DNA of 64,000 nt from Coriobacteriia bacterium. GTDB lineage: Bacteria; Actinomycetota; Coriobacteriia; Anaerosomatales; PALSA-660. The position numbers were made by a program, and so were the translations under genes. Shown here one piece after another: positions 18,094-27,032 of the stretch. Each line of letters opens with the position of its first letter. Within the stretch, counting starts at the first letter, position 1. The notes below the pieces were generated by a model. The model ran no database searches and was not told the DNA's origin. It worked only from the letters and a program-made list of their open reading frames with translations. The stretch is taken from contig JAUSAU010000002.1 in assembly GCA_030652345.1 (NCBI GenBank), positions 8,830-72,829 of the forward strand. Direction: 5' to 3'.

Positions 18094-18831
18094 GTGAGCA
18101 TCCTCTCGAACTTCGAAGACCGGGTCGGCGGCGCCCTCGAGGGCGCCTTCGCCAGCGTCTTCCGATCGCCGGTGCAGCCGTCGGAGATCGCGCGCGCGCT
18201 GGCCAAGGCCATGGACGACGGGCGGGTCCTCGGCATCGGCAAGATCTACGCACCGGTGGCGTACACGGTGGCCCTCTCGCCGGAGGACGCCGACATCTTC
18301 GGCGCCTTCACCGACACGCTGTCCGGCGAGCTGTCGACCTACCTCGTCGACCACGCGCGGGAGCAGCACTACTCGCTCTCGGGCCGTCCTGCGGTGGGCT
18401 TCATGATCCACGACGATCTCAAGCTCGGCCGCTTCCGCGTCAGCGCCGACCTCGCCTTCGCCGAGGACGACCCGGCCGCCCCGCTCCTCACGTTCGATAT
18501 CGCCGAGGACGACGAGGACGACGCGCCGGGCCCGGTCGGCGGCATCGCGACGGTGACGGTCGGCGAGACCGACCACGACGTCGCCCTGCGCGGCAACCGG
18601 GTCGTCGTCGGACGGCTCGCCACCTGCGACATCTGCCTGGGCGACGCGAACGCCTCGCGCTCGCACGCAGCGTTCACCCGCACCGCGGACGGCTGGACGA
18701 TCGACGATCTCGAATCCACCAACGGCACGTATCTCAACGGCCGCCGCGTCACCGCATCCGAGCGCCTGAGCGACGGCGACGTCGTGGAGATCGGACTCAC
18801 GCGCCTGACGTTCCACAGCAACGGGAGGTGA
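18094..18831 (+). CDS. fhaA: FhaA-like DUF3662/FHA protein
   Basis: A 245-residue protein. The N-terminal domain (SILSNFEDRVGGALEGAFAS, then PSEIARALAKAMDD) matches the DUF3662 domain of actinobacterial FhaA. The C-terminal FHA domain has RVVVGR-like RNRVVVGRLATCDICL, SRSHAAF and the STNGTYLNG loop for phosphothreonine binding. In mycobacteria FhaA links PknB phosphorylation to lipid II export and wall growth. GTG start, one base after the kinase stop, in a tightly packed operon. Confidence 0.9.
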   Translation: MSILSNFEDRVGGALEGAFASVFRSPVQPSEIARALAKAMDDGRVLGIGKIYAPVAYTVALSPEDADIFGAFTDTLSGELSTYLVDHAREQHYSLSGRPAVGFMIHDDLKLGRFRVSADLAFAEDDPAAPLLTFDIAEDDEDDAPGPVGGIATVTVGETDHDVALRGNRVVVGRLATCDICLGDANASRSHAAFTRTADGWTIDDLESTNGTYLNGRRVTASERLSDGDVVEIGLTRLTFHSNGR

Positions 18832-18835
18832 GCGT

Positions 18836-19255
18836 GTGGTCGACGTCGTCCTCCTCTTCGGCCGCATCCTGCTCATCGCACTGCTCTATCTCTTCCTGTT
18901 CGCGACGGTGCGGGCGGGCCTGGGGCTCATCAAGAGAGGCGCTCCGGGCACGCCGGAACGCCCCATGGCGCTCGTGGTGACCGCCGGACCACCGGAGCTC
19001 ACGGGCATCCGGATCCCGCTCGATGCCGTCGTGCGCATCGGACGTGCCCCCGGCCACGAACTCGTCATCGCCGACGACTTCGTGTCGACGAACCACGCAC
19101 GGATCGTCCCCGCTCCCGGCGGGCCGGTCCTCGAGGACCTGGACTCGACCAACGGGACGGTCGTGAACGGCCGCCGCGTGACGGCCCCCGTGACACTCTC
19201 GCCCGGTGACTCGATCGAGTTCGGCACCGTCAAGACGAAGGTCTCGCGGCTGTGA
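18836..19255 (+). CDS. fhaB: FhaB-like membrane-anchored FHA protein
   Basis: A 139-residue protein with one N-terminal TM helix (residues 4-24) and an FHA domain from about 50 to the end: VRIGRAPGHELVI, STNHARIV and STNGTVVNGRRVT. This is the FhaB/FipA layout of actinobacterial wall clusters, which reads phosphothreonines on the kinases. GTG at 18836. Its stop overlaps the start of the phosphatase gene. Confidence 0.9.
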   Translation: MVDVVLLFGRILLIALLYLFLFATVRAGLGLIKRGAPGTPERPMALVVTAGPPELTGIRIPLDAVVRIGRAPGHELVIADDFVSTNHARIVPAPGGPVLEDLDSTNGTVVNGRRVTAPVTLSPGDSIEFGTVKTKVSRL

Positions 19256-20376
19256 GCGCGGCGGAGCTTCAGGGAGCGGCAGGCCTGACCGACCCCGGCC
19301 TGACACGCCCCTCGAACGAGGACTCTCTGCTGGTGGAGGGCCCGCTCTACGCGGTGGCCGACGGCATGGGCGGCCACCGAGCCGGTGAGGTCGCAAGCCG
19401 CATCGCACTCGACGCGCTGCTCGCGAACGCGCCCCGTCTCATCGACGCCAAAGCGCTCGCGCGCGCCGTCCGCGCAGCGAACCGCGCGGTGATCGATTCG
19501 GCGGAGAAGAGCCGCACACGCACGGGAATGGGCACCACACTCACGGCCGCCATGGTCGACGGCACCGCGATCGCCGTGGCGCACGTCGGCGATTCGCGCG
19601 CCTATCTGCTCCACCGGGGCCAGCTGCAGCGCATCACCGAGGACCACTCGATGGTCGCGGACCTGGTCCGCCAGGGCTCCATCACCGAGGAGGACGCCCG
19701 CTTCCATCCCCAGCGCAGCGTCATCACGCGCGCACTCGGCTCCGACCCGAACATGATCGCCGATGTCTACGAGCTCGATGCGTCGCCCGGAGACCGCCTT
19801 CTCCTGTGCACCGACGGCTTGACCGGCATGCTCGACGACGGCTACATCGCGGAGATCCTGCTCGCCGAGCGCGACCCGAACGCCGCGGTCGCCAAGCTCA
19901 TCGAAGCGGCCAACCGCGCGGGCGGCTACGACAACATCACCGCTGTGCTCATCGATATCGACGACACCCCTGCCGGCGAGCTCACGCCCGCGCGCGGCTC
20001 CCGCGAGGCCGGCCGCCGCGTCGCCTCGCGCCTGCTGTGGCTCACCGCAGCGGCGGCGCTCATCATCGTGACGTCGTGGGGCGCCTACGCGTTCGCACAG
20101 TCCCGGGGCTACCTCATCGACGAGGGCGGCTACGTGACGGTCTACCGGGGCCTGCCCGGATCATTCGCGGGCCTGAGCCTGCATTGGCGCGTCGAGGCGA
20201 CGGACGTGCCCGTCGACCGGCTCGACCTGCCCGTGCAGACGCGCCTGAAGGACGGCATCGCATTCGAGGACGTCGCGGACGCGCGAGCCCGGGTCGCGGA
20301 ACTGCGCGGTTCGCTCTCCCCGACCGGGACGCTCGTCGCCCCCCCTCCGGAGGCTACGACGGCACCTGCGCCGTGA
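19252..20376 (+). CDS. pstP: PP2C-family Ser/Thr phosphatase (PstP-like)
   Basis: A 374-residue protein. The PP2C domain occupies about 1-240, with the metal-site motifs NEDSLLVEGPLYAVADGMGG, VAHVGDSRAYLL, LCTDGLTGML and GGYDNITAVLIDID. A single TM follows at about 262-280 (LLWLTAAAALIIVTSWGAYA), then an extracellular tail with a short YVTVYRGLPGS domain as in mycobacterial PstP. It would reverse phosphorylation by the two flanking kinases. GTG start overlaps the fhaB stop (GTGA) and its own stop overlaps the next GTG in the same way, so translation is probably coupled. Confidence 0.93.
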   Translation: MSAAELQGAAGLTDPGLTRPSNEDSLLVEGPLYAVADGMGGHRAGEVASRIALDALLANAPRLIDAKALARAVRAANRAVIDSAEKSRTRTGMGTTLTAAMVDGTAIAVAHVGDSRAYLLHRGQLQRITEDHSMVADLVRQGSITEEDARFHPQRSVITRALGSDPNMIADVYELDASPGDRLLLCTDGLTGMLDDGYIAEILLAERDPNAAVAKLIEAANRAGGYDNITAVLIDIDDTPAGELTPARGSREAGRRVASRLLWLTAAAALIIVTSWGAYAFAQSRGYLIDEGGYVTVYRGLPGSFAGLSLHWRVEATDVPVDRLDLPVQTRLKDGIAFEDVADARARVAELRGSLSPTGTLVAPPPEATTAPAP

Positions 20377-23120
20377 GAGCCGCCTCCATGGGATCGCGCC
20401 GGACGATCGAACTGCTCCTGCTGTCGGCTGCCGCACCGGCGGTCCTGCTCATCTTCGCGCTGACGGCGGGCGCGAACCGCGCGGTCCTGACGGCCGCCGA
20501 CTTCGTGGCGCCGGGCGGCCTCCTGCTCGCGTTCGCTGCTGCGCACCTCGCCGCCCGCCGCTTCGCGCCGGGGGCGGACCCCGCGCTGCTCCCGATCGCG
20601 GCCCTGCTCTCCGGGATCGGGCTCGCGGTGGTCACGCGCCTCGACCCCGCCCTCGCCGCGTCGCAGACGCTGTGGCTCTTGGGCGGCGTGGCGCTGCTCG
20701 CCGCGACCCTCGCCTTCCTGCCGCCGCTGGAGCGGCTCGCACGCTACAAGTACACGATCATGATCACCGGCCTCGTCCTGCTCCTGCTGCCTGCGGTCAT
20801 CGGGCGCGAGGTGAACGGAGCGAAGCTGTGGCTGCGCTTCGCGGGCTTCTCGTTCCAGCCGGCCGAGATCGCAAAGCTGCTCATCGTGCTGTTCCTCGCC
20901 GCGTACCTGGCCGAGAACCGCGAGGTGCTGTCCGTGGCGCCGAAGCGGCTGTTCGGGCTGCGGATGCCGCCCGCGCGACACCTCGGCCCGCTGCTGCTCA
21001 TGTGGGCGGTCTCGCTGGTCGTGCTGGTCGCGGAGAAGGACCTCGGGTCCTCACTGCTGTTCTTCGGCGTCTTCCTCGTCATGATCACGGTGGCCACCGG
21101 TCGATGGGGCTATGCCGTCATCGGGACCCTGCTGTTCGGCGCCGGAGCGACCGCGGCGTACTTCGCCTTCACACACGTGCGTACGCGTGTCGGGATCTGG
21201 ATCGACCCGTTCGCGGACGCGGCGGGCAAGGGCTATCAGCTCGTGCAGTCGCTCTTCGCACTGGCGGCGGGCGGGGTCATCGGCGTCGGGCCCGGTCGGG
21301 GCATGCCGGACCGGATCCCGTTCGTCGCGACCGACTTCATCTTCTCGGCGATCGGTGAGGAGCTCGGCCTGCTCGGCGGGGCCGCGGTCATCGCAGCCTA
21401 CCTCGTCCTGTGCCTTCGCGGACTGGCGACCGCCGTGCGCGCCCGTTCCGACATGGCCGCGCTCACCGCGGCCGGCCTCGTTGCCACGATCGGGCTCCAG
21501 AGCTTCGTCATCGTCGGCGGAGTGACGCGCCTCATCCCGCTCACCGGCATCACGCTCCCGTTCGTGAGCTACGGGGGTTCGTCGGTCGTCTCGAACTTCA
21601 TCCTGCTGGCGCTGCTCATGCGCGCCGGCGACGACGCCCCGGCCGAAGGCGCGGAACTCGTGACGACGGGGCAGACCGGTACGCTCGGCCGGCTCGCCCT
21701 CGCCGGCCGGCTGACGGGCGAGGCGTGGATGTGCATCGTTCTGACGGTCGCGCTGATCACCAACCTCGCGTGGATCCAGGTCGGGCAGGCGCAGGCGCTG
21801 TCCAACAACACCCACAACACGCGCGGTCTCGAGAAGGAACTGCGGGCCGAACGCGGCGCGATCCTGACCAAGGACGGTGCCGTGCTCGCGCGCTCGGTCG
21901 TGCAGCCGGACGGGCGCTACCGGCGCACGTATCCCTCCGGGACGCTCGCGGCGCACGTCACGGGCTACTACTCGGCACAGTACGGCCGCGCCGGCATGGA
22001 AGCGGCGGCGAACACCACGCTGGCCGGGCACCGCGGCTTCGCCTCGTTCACCGACGTGATGGACGACGCGCTCGGGCGGCCCGTGGCGGGAAACGACGTC
22101 GTCCTCACGATCGACAGCCGCATCCAGAAGGCGGCGGAGAAGGCACTGGCCGGACGCCGGGGAGCGGTCGTGGCGATCGATCCGCGCACGGGTGCGGTGC
22201 TCGCGATCGCCTCCTCCCCCGGCTTCAGCCCGGCCAAGGTCGACGCGCAACTCAAGGCCTGGTCGAAGGAGTCTGAGGCGCCGCTCGTCGACCGCGCACT
22301 CTCGAGCGTCTACCCGCCGGGCTCCACGTTCAAGGTCGTGACACTCACGCGTACGATCTCGAGCGGCATCGCCGGTCCCGACACCGTCCTGCCCGCCCCC
22401 TCGGTGCTGCAGATCGGCGGCGGCAAGGTCACGAACTTCGAGGGTGTCGGCTACGGCTCGGCCACCTTGCGACAGGCCACACGGTCCTCGATCAACACCG
22501 TCTACGCCCAACTCGCCGACCGCATGGGCGCCACCTCGCTCGTCGATCAGGCACGTGCATTCGGTTTCGACAGGTCCGTACCGTTCGAGCTCAGCGCTCA
22601 GCCGTCGATCATGCCGGCTCCCGAGAACATGACGAAGTGGGAGACGGCGTGGGCCGGCGTGGGCCAGCCCGTCGGTGCGAACCTGGTGAAGGGGCCTGTC
22701 GCCACACCACTGCAGATGGCGCTGGTCGCGGCGGGTATCGCCAACGGCGGCCGGGTCATGCAGCCCTATGTCATCGACCACACGGCCGACCCGTCCGGCC
22801 GACCGCTCGCCACCACCACGCCGCGCCTTCTCTCCACCGCGTGTGATGCGGCGACCGCGGCGACGGTCCGCGACCTGATGGTGGATGTCGTGAAGACGGG
22901 CAGCGGCAAGCGAGCGGCGATCCGCGGCGTCGATGTCGCCGGCAAGACCGGCACCGCCGAGGTCGGCCGGGGCGTGGCGACACACGCGTGGTTCATCGCG
23001 TTCGCCCCGGCGGACGCTCCCACGATCGCCCTGGCGATCGTGCTGGAGAACGGCGGCGTGGGCGGCCGTGTCGCCGCAGCGGCGGCACGCGGGATACTCG
23101 ATGCGGGACTGCGCCGCTGA
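20373..23120 (+). CDS. SEDS glycosyltransferase-penicillin-binding protein fusion (RodA/FtsW-PbpA)
   Basis: One uninterrupted 915-residue frame. Residues 1-430 are a ten-helix SEDS peptidoglycan polymerase: VNGAKLWLRF, SFQPAEIAKLL, GVGPGRGMPDRIPFVATDFI and FSAIGEELGLLGG, LPFVSYGGSS. A linker of about 20 residues leads to the PBP anchor at about 449-470, then a class B PBP. The latter has SxxK at Ser651 (YPPGSTFK), SxN at Ser706 (SSIN) and KTG at Lys858 (AGKTGTAEV). In mycobacteria rodA and pbpA are adjacent separate genes at this place; here they are joined without stop or frameshift. Topology is consistent, with a cytoplasmic SEDS C-terminus and a PBP helix that crosses outward. The GTG at 20373 is coupled to pstP; ATG 20388 is possible. 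Confidence 0.93.
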   Translation: MRAASMGSRRTIELLLLSAAAPAVLLIFALTAGANRAVLTAADFVAPGGLLLAFAAAHLAARRFAPGADPALLPIAALLSGIGLAVVTRLDPALAASQTLWLLGGVALLAATLAFLPPLERLARYKYTIMITGLVLLLLPAVIGREVNGAKLWLRFAGFSFQPAEIAKLLIVLFLAAYLAENREVLSVAPKRLFGLRMPPARHLGPLLLMWAVSLVVLVAEKDLGSSLLFFGVFLVMITVATGRWGYAVIGTLLFGAGATAAYFAFTHVRTRVGIWIDPFADAAGKGYQLVQSLFALAAGGVIGVGPGRGMPDRIPFVATDFIFSAIGEELGLLGGAAVIAAYLVLCLRGLATAVRARSDMAALTAAGLVATIGLQSFVIVGGVTRLIPLTGITLPFVSYGGSSVVSNFILLALLMRAGDDAPAEGAELVTTGQTGTLGRLALAGRLTGEAWMCIVLTVALITNLAWIQVGQAQALSNNTHNTRGLEKELRAERGAILTKDGAVLARSVVQPDGRYRRTYPSGTLAAHVTGYYSAQYGRAGMEAAANTTLAGHRGFASFTDVMDDALGRPVAGNDVVLTIDSRIQKAAEKALAGRRGAVVAIDPRTGAVLAIASSPGFSPAKVDAQLKAWSKESEAPLVDRALSSVYPPGSTFKVVTLTRTISSGIAGPDTVLPAPSVLQIGGGKVTNFEGVGYGSATLRQATRSSINTVYAQLADRMGATSLVDQARAFGFDRSVPFELSAQPSIMPAPENMTKWETAWAGVGQPVGANLVKGPVATPLQMALVAAGIANGGRVMQPYVIDHTADPSGRPLATTTPRLLSTACDAATAATVRDLMVDVVKTGSGKRAAIRGVDVAGKTGTAEVGRGVATHAWFIAFAPADAPTIALAIVLENGGVGGRVAAAAARGILDAGLRR

Positions 23121-23142
23121 GCGCGGGCGGACCGCTGCATGC

Positions 23143-23162
23143 GGAGCGGGCGGACCCGCTCC
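23143..23162 (+). terminator. GC hairpin between the SEDS-PBP fusion and pknB
   Basis: GGAGCGGG (23143-23150) and CCCGCTCC (23155-23162) form an 8-bp stem with a CGGA loop just after the fusion gene. No T-run follows. It may weaken read-through or be an mRNA-end hairpin ahead of the separate pknB promoter. Confidence 0.4.
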
Positions 23163-23168
23163 ATGCGG

Positions 23169-23199
23169 TAGAATCACAGGGATGACCAGCGGTTGGTCA
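23169..23199 (+). promoter_or_regulatory. -10 box and palindrome ahead of pknB
   Basis: TAGAAT at 23169-23174 is a plausible -10 box; no -35 is obvious. A perfect inverted repeat TGACCA-GCGGT-TGGTCA at 23183-23199 covers the expected transcription start. It could be an operator or a 5' hairpin. An ATG at 23182 begins an 18-codon frame ending at 23238. Confidence 0.45.
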
Positions 23200-23225
23200 G
23201 AAGCGACAAGGATCCGGAGCCACAC

Positions 23226-25043
23226 GTGGACGACATGATCTTCGGCCGGAGATACCGGGTGACCGAGCGGATCGGCTCGGGCGGCATGGCCGATGTGTAC
23301 AAAGCGGTCGACGAGACGCTGGGCCGCACCGTCGCGGTCAAGGTCATGCATGCTCACTATGCAGCCGACCCCGACTACGTGGCGCGCTTCCGCCAGGAAG
23401 CGGCAGCCGCGGCCAACCTGTCGCACCCCTCGATCGTCAACATCTACGACTTCGGGGTCGAAGGCACGCCCTACATCGTCATGGAGCTCGTGCGCGGCAC
23501 GGATCTCAAGGCAGTCCTGCGCCAGCGCGGTGTGATCGACCCGACGCAGGTCGCCGAGTACGGCGCACAGGTCTGCTCGGCGCTCGGCGTCGCGCACGGC
23601 TACGGGATCATCCACCGCGACATCAAGCCTCAGAACGTCGTGCTGCAGCCGGACGGCCGCGTGAAGGTCATGGACTTCGGCATCGCGCGTGCGGTGGACT
23701 CCGATGCAACGCAGACCGGCTCGGTGCTCGGAACGGCCCAGTACGTCTCACCCGAGCAGGCGCAGGGGCGCGTCCTCGGACCCCAGACCGACCTCTACTC
23801 CCTCGGCGTCGTCCTCTACGAGCTGAGCACCGGGCGCCTGCCGTTCGACGGCGACACGCCCGTCTCCGTCGCCCTCAAGCACGTCAACGACGCCCCCGTG
23901 CCGCCGCGTCAGCTCCGGCCGGAGATCCCGCCGGCACTCGAGGCGGTCATCCTCAAGGCGATGACGAAGGATCCGGCGCACCGCTACCGCTCTGCGGACG
24001 AGATGCGTGACGACCTGCTGCGCGTGGCAGCCGGCCGCCCCGTCTCCGCTCAGGCCCGTGTCGACGATACGAGCGTCATGCCCGCGGTTGAGCGCGCGGG
24101 ACGCGTAGCGGACGTCCGCCGCACGCCCGAGCGCCGCGGGACCAGTCCGTGGGTCTGGGTCGGGATCGTCGCGCTCCTGCTCGCGCTGGGCCTCGGGGTC
24201 GTCTGGGCGATGACCGCGCTCAGCCCCGGGATCAAGGTGCCTGACACGACCAAGATGACGCTCGCCGAGGCCAAGGCGGCCATCATCCAGGCGGAGCTCA
24301 CCGTCGGCAACGTCGACAGCAAGCCGGACGACACCGCTCCGAAGGACACCGTACTCTCCACCGACCCGCCCGCAGGTGACCCCGCGGAGAAGGGCCAGGC
24401 CATCGACATCGTCGTGAGCGCCGGTCCGCAACTCCTCCCGATCCCCGACGTGACCGGGATGCCCAAGGACTCTGCGATCGCCACATTGCAGGCGGGCGGT
24501 TTTGACGTCGACGCGATGATCACCGAGGAGTTCAACGCCAAGGTCAAGGCCGGCGCGGTCATCCGCCAGGATCCCCCTGCGGACACCCCCATGCCGAAGG
24601 GCACGAAGGTGAAGCTCTGGGTGTCGAAGGGTGCCGAGACCGCGGGCGTCCCGTACGTGATCGACAAGAGCAAAGCCGACGCGATCTCCGACCTCCAGAA
24701 GGCCGGCTTCACCGTGAAGTCCGTCGACAAGTCCAACGGCGAGGTCGCGAAGGGCACGGTCTTCGACCAGTCACCCGCCGGCGGCGGACTCGCGGCCAAG
24801 GGCAGTGAGGTCACGATCTACGTTTCGAGCGGCCCGAAGCAGGTCAGCGTTCCGGTGCTCAAGGACCTCACGCAGGCGGAGGCGGTCGCGAAGCTGACGG
24901 CAGCGGGTCTCAACGCGAACGTACAGTCGCTGACCGACGCGGACCCGACCAAGACGGGCAAGGTCCAGGACCAGGATCCGTCCGGTGGCACGAAGGTCAA
25001 CGAAGGCGCGACCGTCACGATCTGGGTCGCGAAGCTGCCATAG
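23226..25043 (+). CDS. pknB: PASTA-domain Ser/Thr protein kinase PknB
   Basis: A 605-residue kinase. The cytosolic kinase domain runs to about 275: Gly loop IGSGGMADVYKA, Lys39, HRDIKPQNVV with Asp132, DFGIARA, and an activation segment TQTGSVLGTAQYVSPEQ. TM at about 309-331, then four PASTA repeats of 65-70 residues, each with a DP(P/S) or SP turn and ending in a KGxxVxxxVS pattern. PASTA domains bind muropeptides or lipid II, so this kinase senses wall precursors and controls the operon upstream. GTG 23226 has GGAG six bases away; ATG 23235 overlaps the stop of the 18-codon frame and is the alternative start. Confidence 0.95.
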   Translation: MDDMIFGRRYRVTERIGSGGMADVYKAVDETLGRTVAVKVMHAHYAADPDYVARFRQEAAAAANLSHPSIVNIYDFGVEGTPYIVMELVRGTDLKAVLRQRGVIDPTQVAEYGAQVCSALGVAHGYGIIHRDIKPQNVVLQPDGRVKVMDFGIARAVDSDATQTGSVLGTAQYVSPEQAQGRVLGPQTDLYSLGVVLYELSTGRLPFDGDTPVSVALKHVNDAPVPPRQLRPEIPPALEAVILKAMTKDPAHRYRSADEMRDDLLRVAAGRPVSAQARVDDTSVMPAVERAGRVADVRRTPERRGTSPWVWVGIVALLLALGLGVVWAMTALSPGIKVPDTTKMTLAEAKAAIIQAELTVGNVDSKPDDTAPKDTVLSTDPPAGDPAEKGQAIDIVVSAGPQLLPIPDVTGMPKDSAIATLQAGGFDVDAMITEEFNAKVKAGAVIRQDPPADTPMPKGTKVKLWVSKGAETAGVPYVIDKSKADAISDLQKAGFTVKSVDKSNGEVAKGTVFDQSPAGGGLAAKGSEVTIYVSSGPKQVSVPVLKDLTQAEAVAKLTAAGLNANVQSLTDADPTKTGKVQDQDPSGGTKVNEGATVTIWVAKLP

Positions 25044-25064
25044 CGATCCCGGGGACGCCAGCCC

Positions 25065-27029
25065 TCAGCGCTTGACCCGGAACAGCGTGAGCCGCTTGCT
25101 CTCGTCCGCGACCTCGAAGAGTTCGGGCTGGTTCCTCATGCTCACCCCGGCCTCGCGCTCGCGCAGCCGCGACCTCCAAACGAGCACGTACGTCGCCCCG
25201 TAGCGGTCGAGGATGGCCCGACGCTCGGCGACGGTCTCTGTCGGCAGCAGCAGTGAGCGCATGTCGGCCCTGCGTCGGCGCCCGCTCTTCAGTTCGATCG
25301 CGAGCGGGCTGTGACTCCTGGATACGGCCGCGATCCGCACATCGACGAGCGAGGCGAGGTAGTAGCACGTCTCCGGGTCGCCGGCGATCATCGGGTTGCC
25401 ATCGCCGAACAACACCCTGAACCTATCGATCGTCTCGTACCCCCACAGGTTGCGGATGTCGCCGTCACGGCTGCGCCACACCGAGACGTTCATGCCCTGC
25501 CGGACCGCGCCGACCCGCTCGGTGAACGTCGTCTGCAGATACGGGAGGGCCAGCAGAGCGGCGATCGCGAGCGAGGCACCTCCGAGCGCGAGCGCCTGCC
25601 TGCCCCCGCGCTCCTCGCGAGCGCGCGCGAGCGCCCAGGCGATCCCGACGAAGAGCGTGAATCCGGTGAGGGCGGCGAGACGCTCGAGGTTGTAGTACGA
25701 CCACCGTACGAAGAAGGTCGTCACCGGCGGGAACGCCAGCAGCAACCCGGGCAGGCTCACGATCGCGAAGGTCGCGGCCGCCGTCCGGTCCCGGCGCACG
25801 AGCGCCCAGCCCCCGGACAGCACGGCGAGGGCGAAGGTGAGCCCGAAGGCGATGTCCCCGCCATCGAAGAAGCGCCCGGCGCGCGTGACGACCAAGGGGC
25901 CGATCCGCCACAGCTCGGGCCGCGAGAACGAAGCGGCGGCCACGATCGTCGACCCGCCGACGACACCGAGCTTGGGGAGCAGGAGCGGCACGGCGAGCGC
26001 GACGGTGAATGCGAGGACTCCCGTCACCGCGAGCGCGCCACGCATGTCCGCGGCCCCGTCTCGCACGCGGGTCCAGGCCACGAGCACCCACGCCCACACG
26101 AACGCGGCACCCAGCAGGAGCAGATAGAACTCGGCGTTGCCCACGTGCATGGCGCACACGGTCACGCCGGCCGCCACGGCCAGTGCCGCAGCGGGCCGCG
26201 AGGGGCGCACGATCGTCTCCACGAGCATCGCCAGCGCGAAGGAGATGAGCGCCATCGACAGCCGGTTCGGGTACCCGAGCGCTCGGAAGTCCGCGAACTG
26301 ATTGGCGACCAGATAGCCGGCGGTGGCCCACGCCGCGACCCGCGCGTTCCCGCACGCCATGCGCGTCGCCAGCACGTAGAACGACAACGCGAGGGCGAGC
26401 GCTCCGAGCGCCGTGACGCCGGAGAAGAGCTGGGCCATGTCCATCGCGCTCATGCGCGATGTCAGGGCCATCATCGTATGGAGCACGCCCGACGACGGGT
26501 CGGGCACCACGGTGGCGGTACCGTGGAACGGGTCGGTCACCACGAGCGCGTCGCGGACCAGGAGCGAGCGCGCAGCGGCGAGGTGATAGAACGTATCGGC
26601 GGAGACCTTGAACCACGGCCGCTCGATGAGCGCCATCACCACCGCTGCCAGGCCGAGCAGCAGGCCCGGACGGTCGGCTTCGAGGACCGGCTGTCCCTTC
26701 GCGAGCGCGAGGCCCCACGCGGAGAGGCCGACGCCGGCGATCACGTACGCCGCGACGCCCGCCACCACCGGCAGGCCCAGCCGCCCGCCGACGAGCATGA
26801 TCAGAGTCGCAATGGCGCCGCTGATGGCGAGCGCACCCGGGATCGCAGCGGCCCACCCGAGCCGCAGTCGCCGCGCGAGAGCCCACGCGAGAACCGCTCC
26901 CGGTGCGAGCATGCCGACGAGCGCCACGAGCAGCGCCAGCACGTCGGCCGGGGTCTGCGCGGTCACAGGCCACATCGGGAAGGAGCCCGGGGGCTCCGGC
27001 GGGACGAGGCGCGGCAGGTTGACGGCCAC
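25065..27029 (-). CDS. Polytopic GT-C-like membrane protein
   Basis: A 654-residue protein with about 13 TM helices and a C-terminal soluble domain of about 150 residues. The first large loop has WFKVSADTFYHLAAARSLLV, an Asp/His-containing motif placed like the catalytic loop of GT-C glycosyltransferases that use polyprenyl-phosphate sugars. There is a second acidic loop at DPFHGTATVVPDPSSG. It closes a four-gene minus-strand set with a GT2, a GT4 and an LPG-synthase-type membrane protein, so a role in surface glycan assembly is likely. The family is not certain. GTG start lies three bases past the previous stop. Confidence 0.6.
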   Translation of the reverse strand: MAVNLPRLVPPEPPGSFPMWPVTAQTPADVLALLVALVGMLAPGAVLAWALARRLRLGWAAAIPGALAISGAIATLIMLVGGRLGLPVVAGVAAYVIAGVGLSAWGLALAKGQPVLEADRPGLLLGLAAVVMALIERPWFKVSADTFYHLAAARSLLVRDALVVTDPFHGTATVVPDPSSGVLHTMMALTSRMSAMDMAQLFSGVTALGALALALSFYVLATRMACGNARVAAWATAGYLVANQFADFRALGYPNRLSMALISFALAMLVETIVRPSRPAAALAVAAGVTVCAMHVGNAEFYLLLLGAAFVWAWVLVAWTRVRDGAADMRGALAVTGVLAFTVALAVPLLLPKLGVVGGSTIVAAASFSRPELWRIGPLVVTRAGRFFDGGDIAFGLTFALAVLSGGWALVRRDRTAAATFAIVSLPGLLLAFPPVTTFFVRWSYYNLERLAALTGFTLFVGIAWALARAREERGGRQALALGGASLAIAALLALPYLQTTFTERVGAVRQGMNVSVWRSRDGDIRNLWGYETIDRFRVLFGDGNPMIAGDPETCYYLASLVDVRIAAVSRSHSPLAIELKSGRRRRADMRSLLLPTETVAERRAILDRYGATYVLVWRSRLREREAGVSMRNQPELFEVADESKRLTLFRVKR

Positions 27030-27032
27030 GGG

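Noticed and set aside
21051..23615. 854-codon minus-strand frame over the SEDS-PBP gene
   Set aside because: Mirror frame of a gene with intact SxxK, SxN and KTG boxes; no domain of its own.
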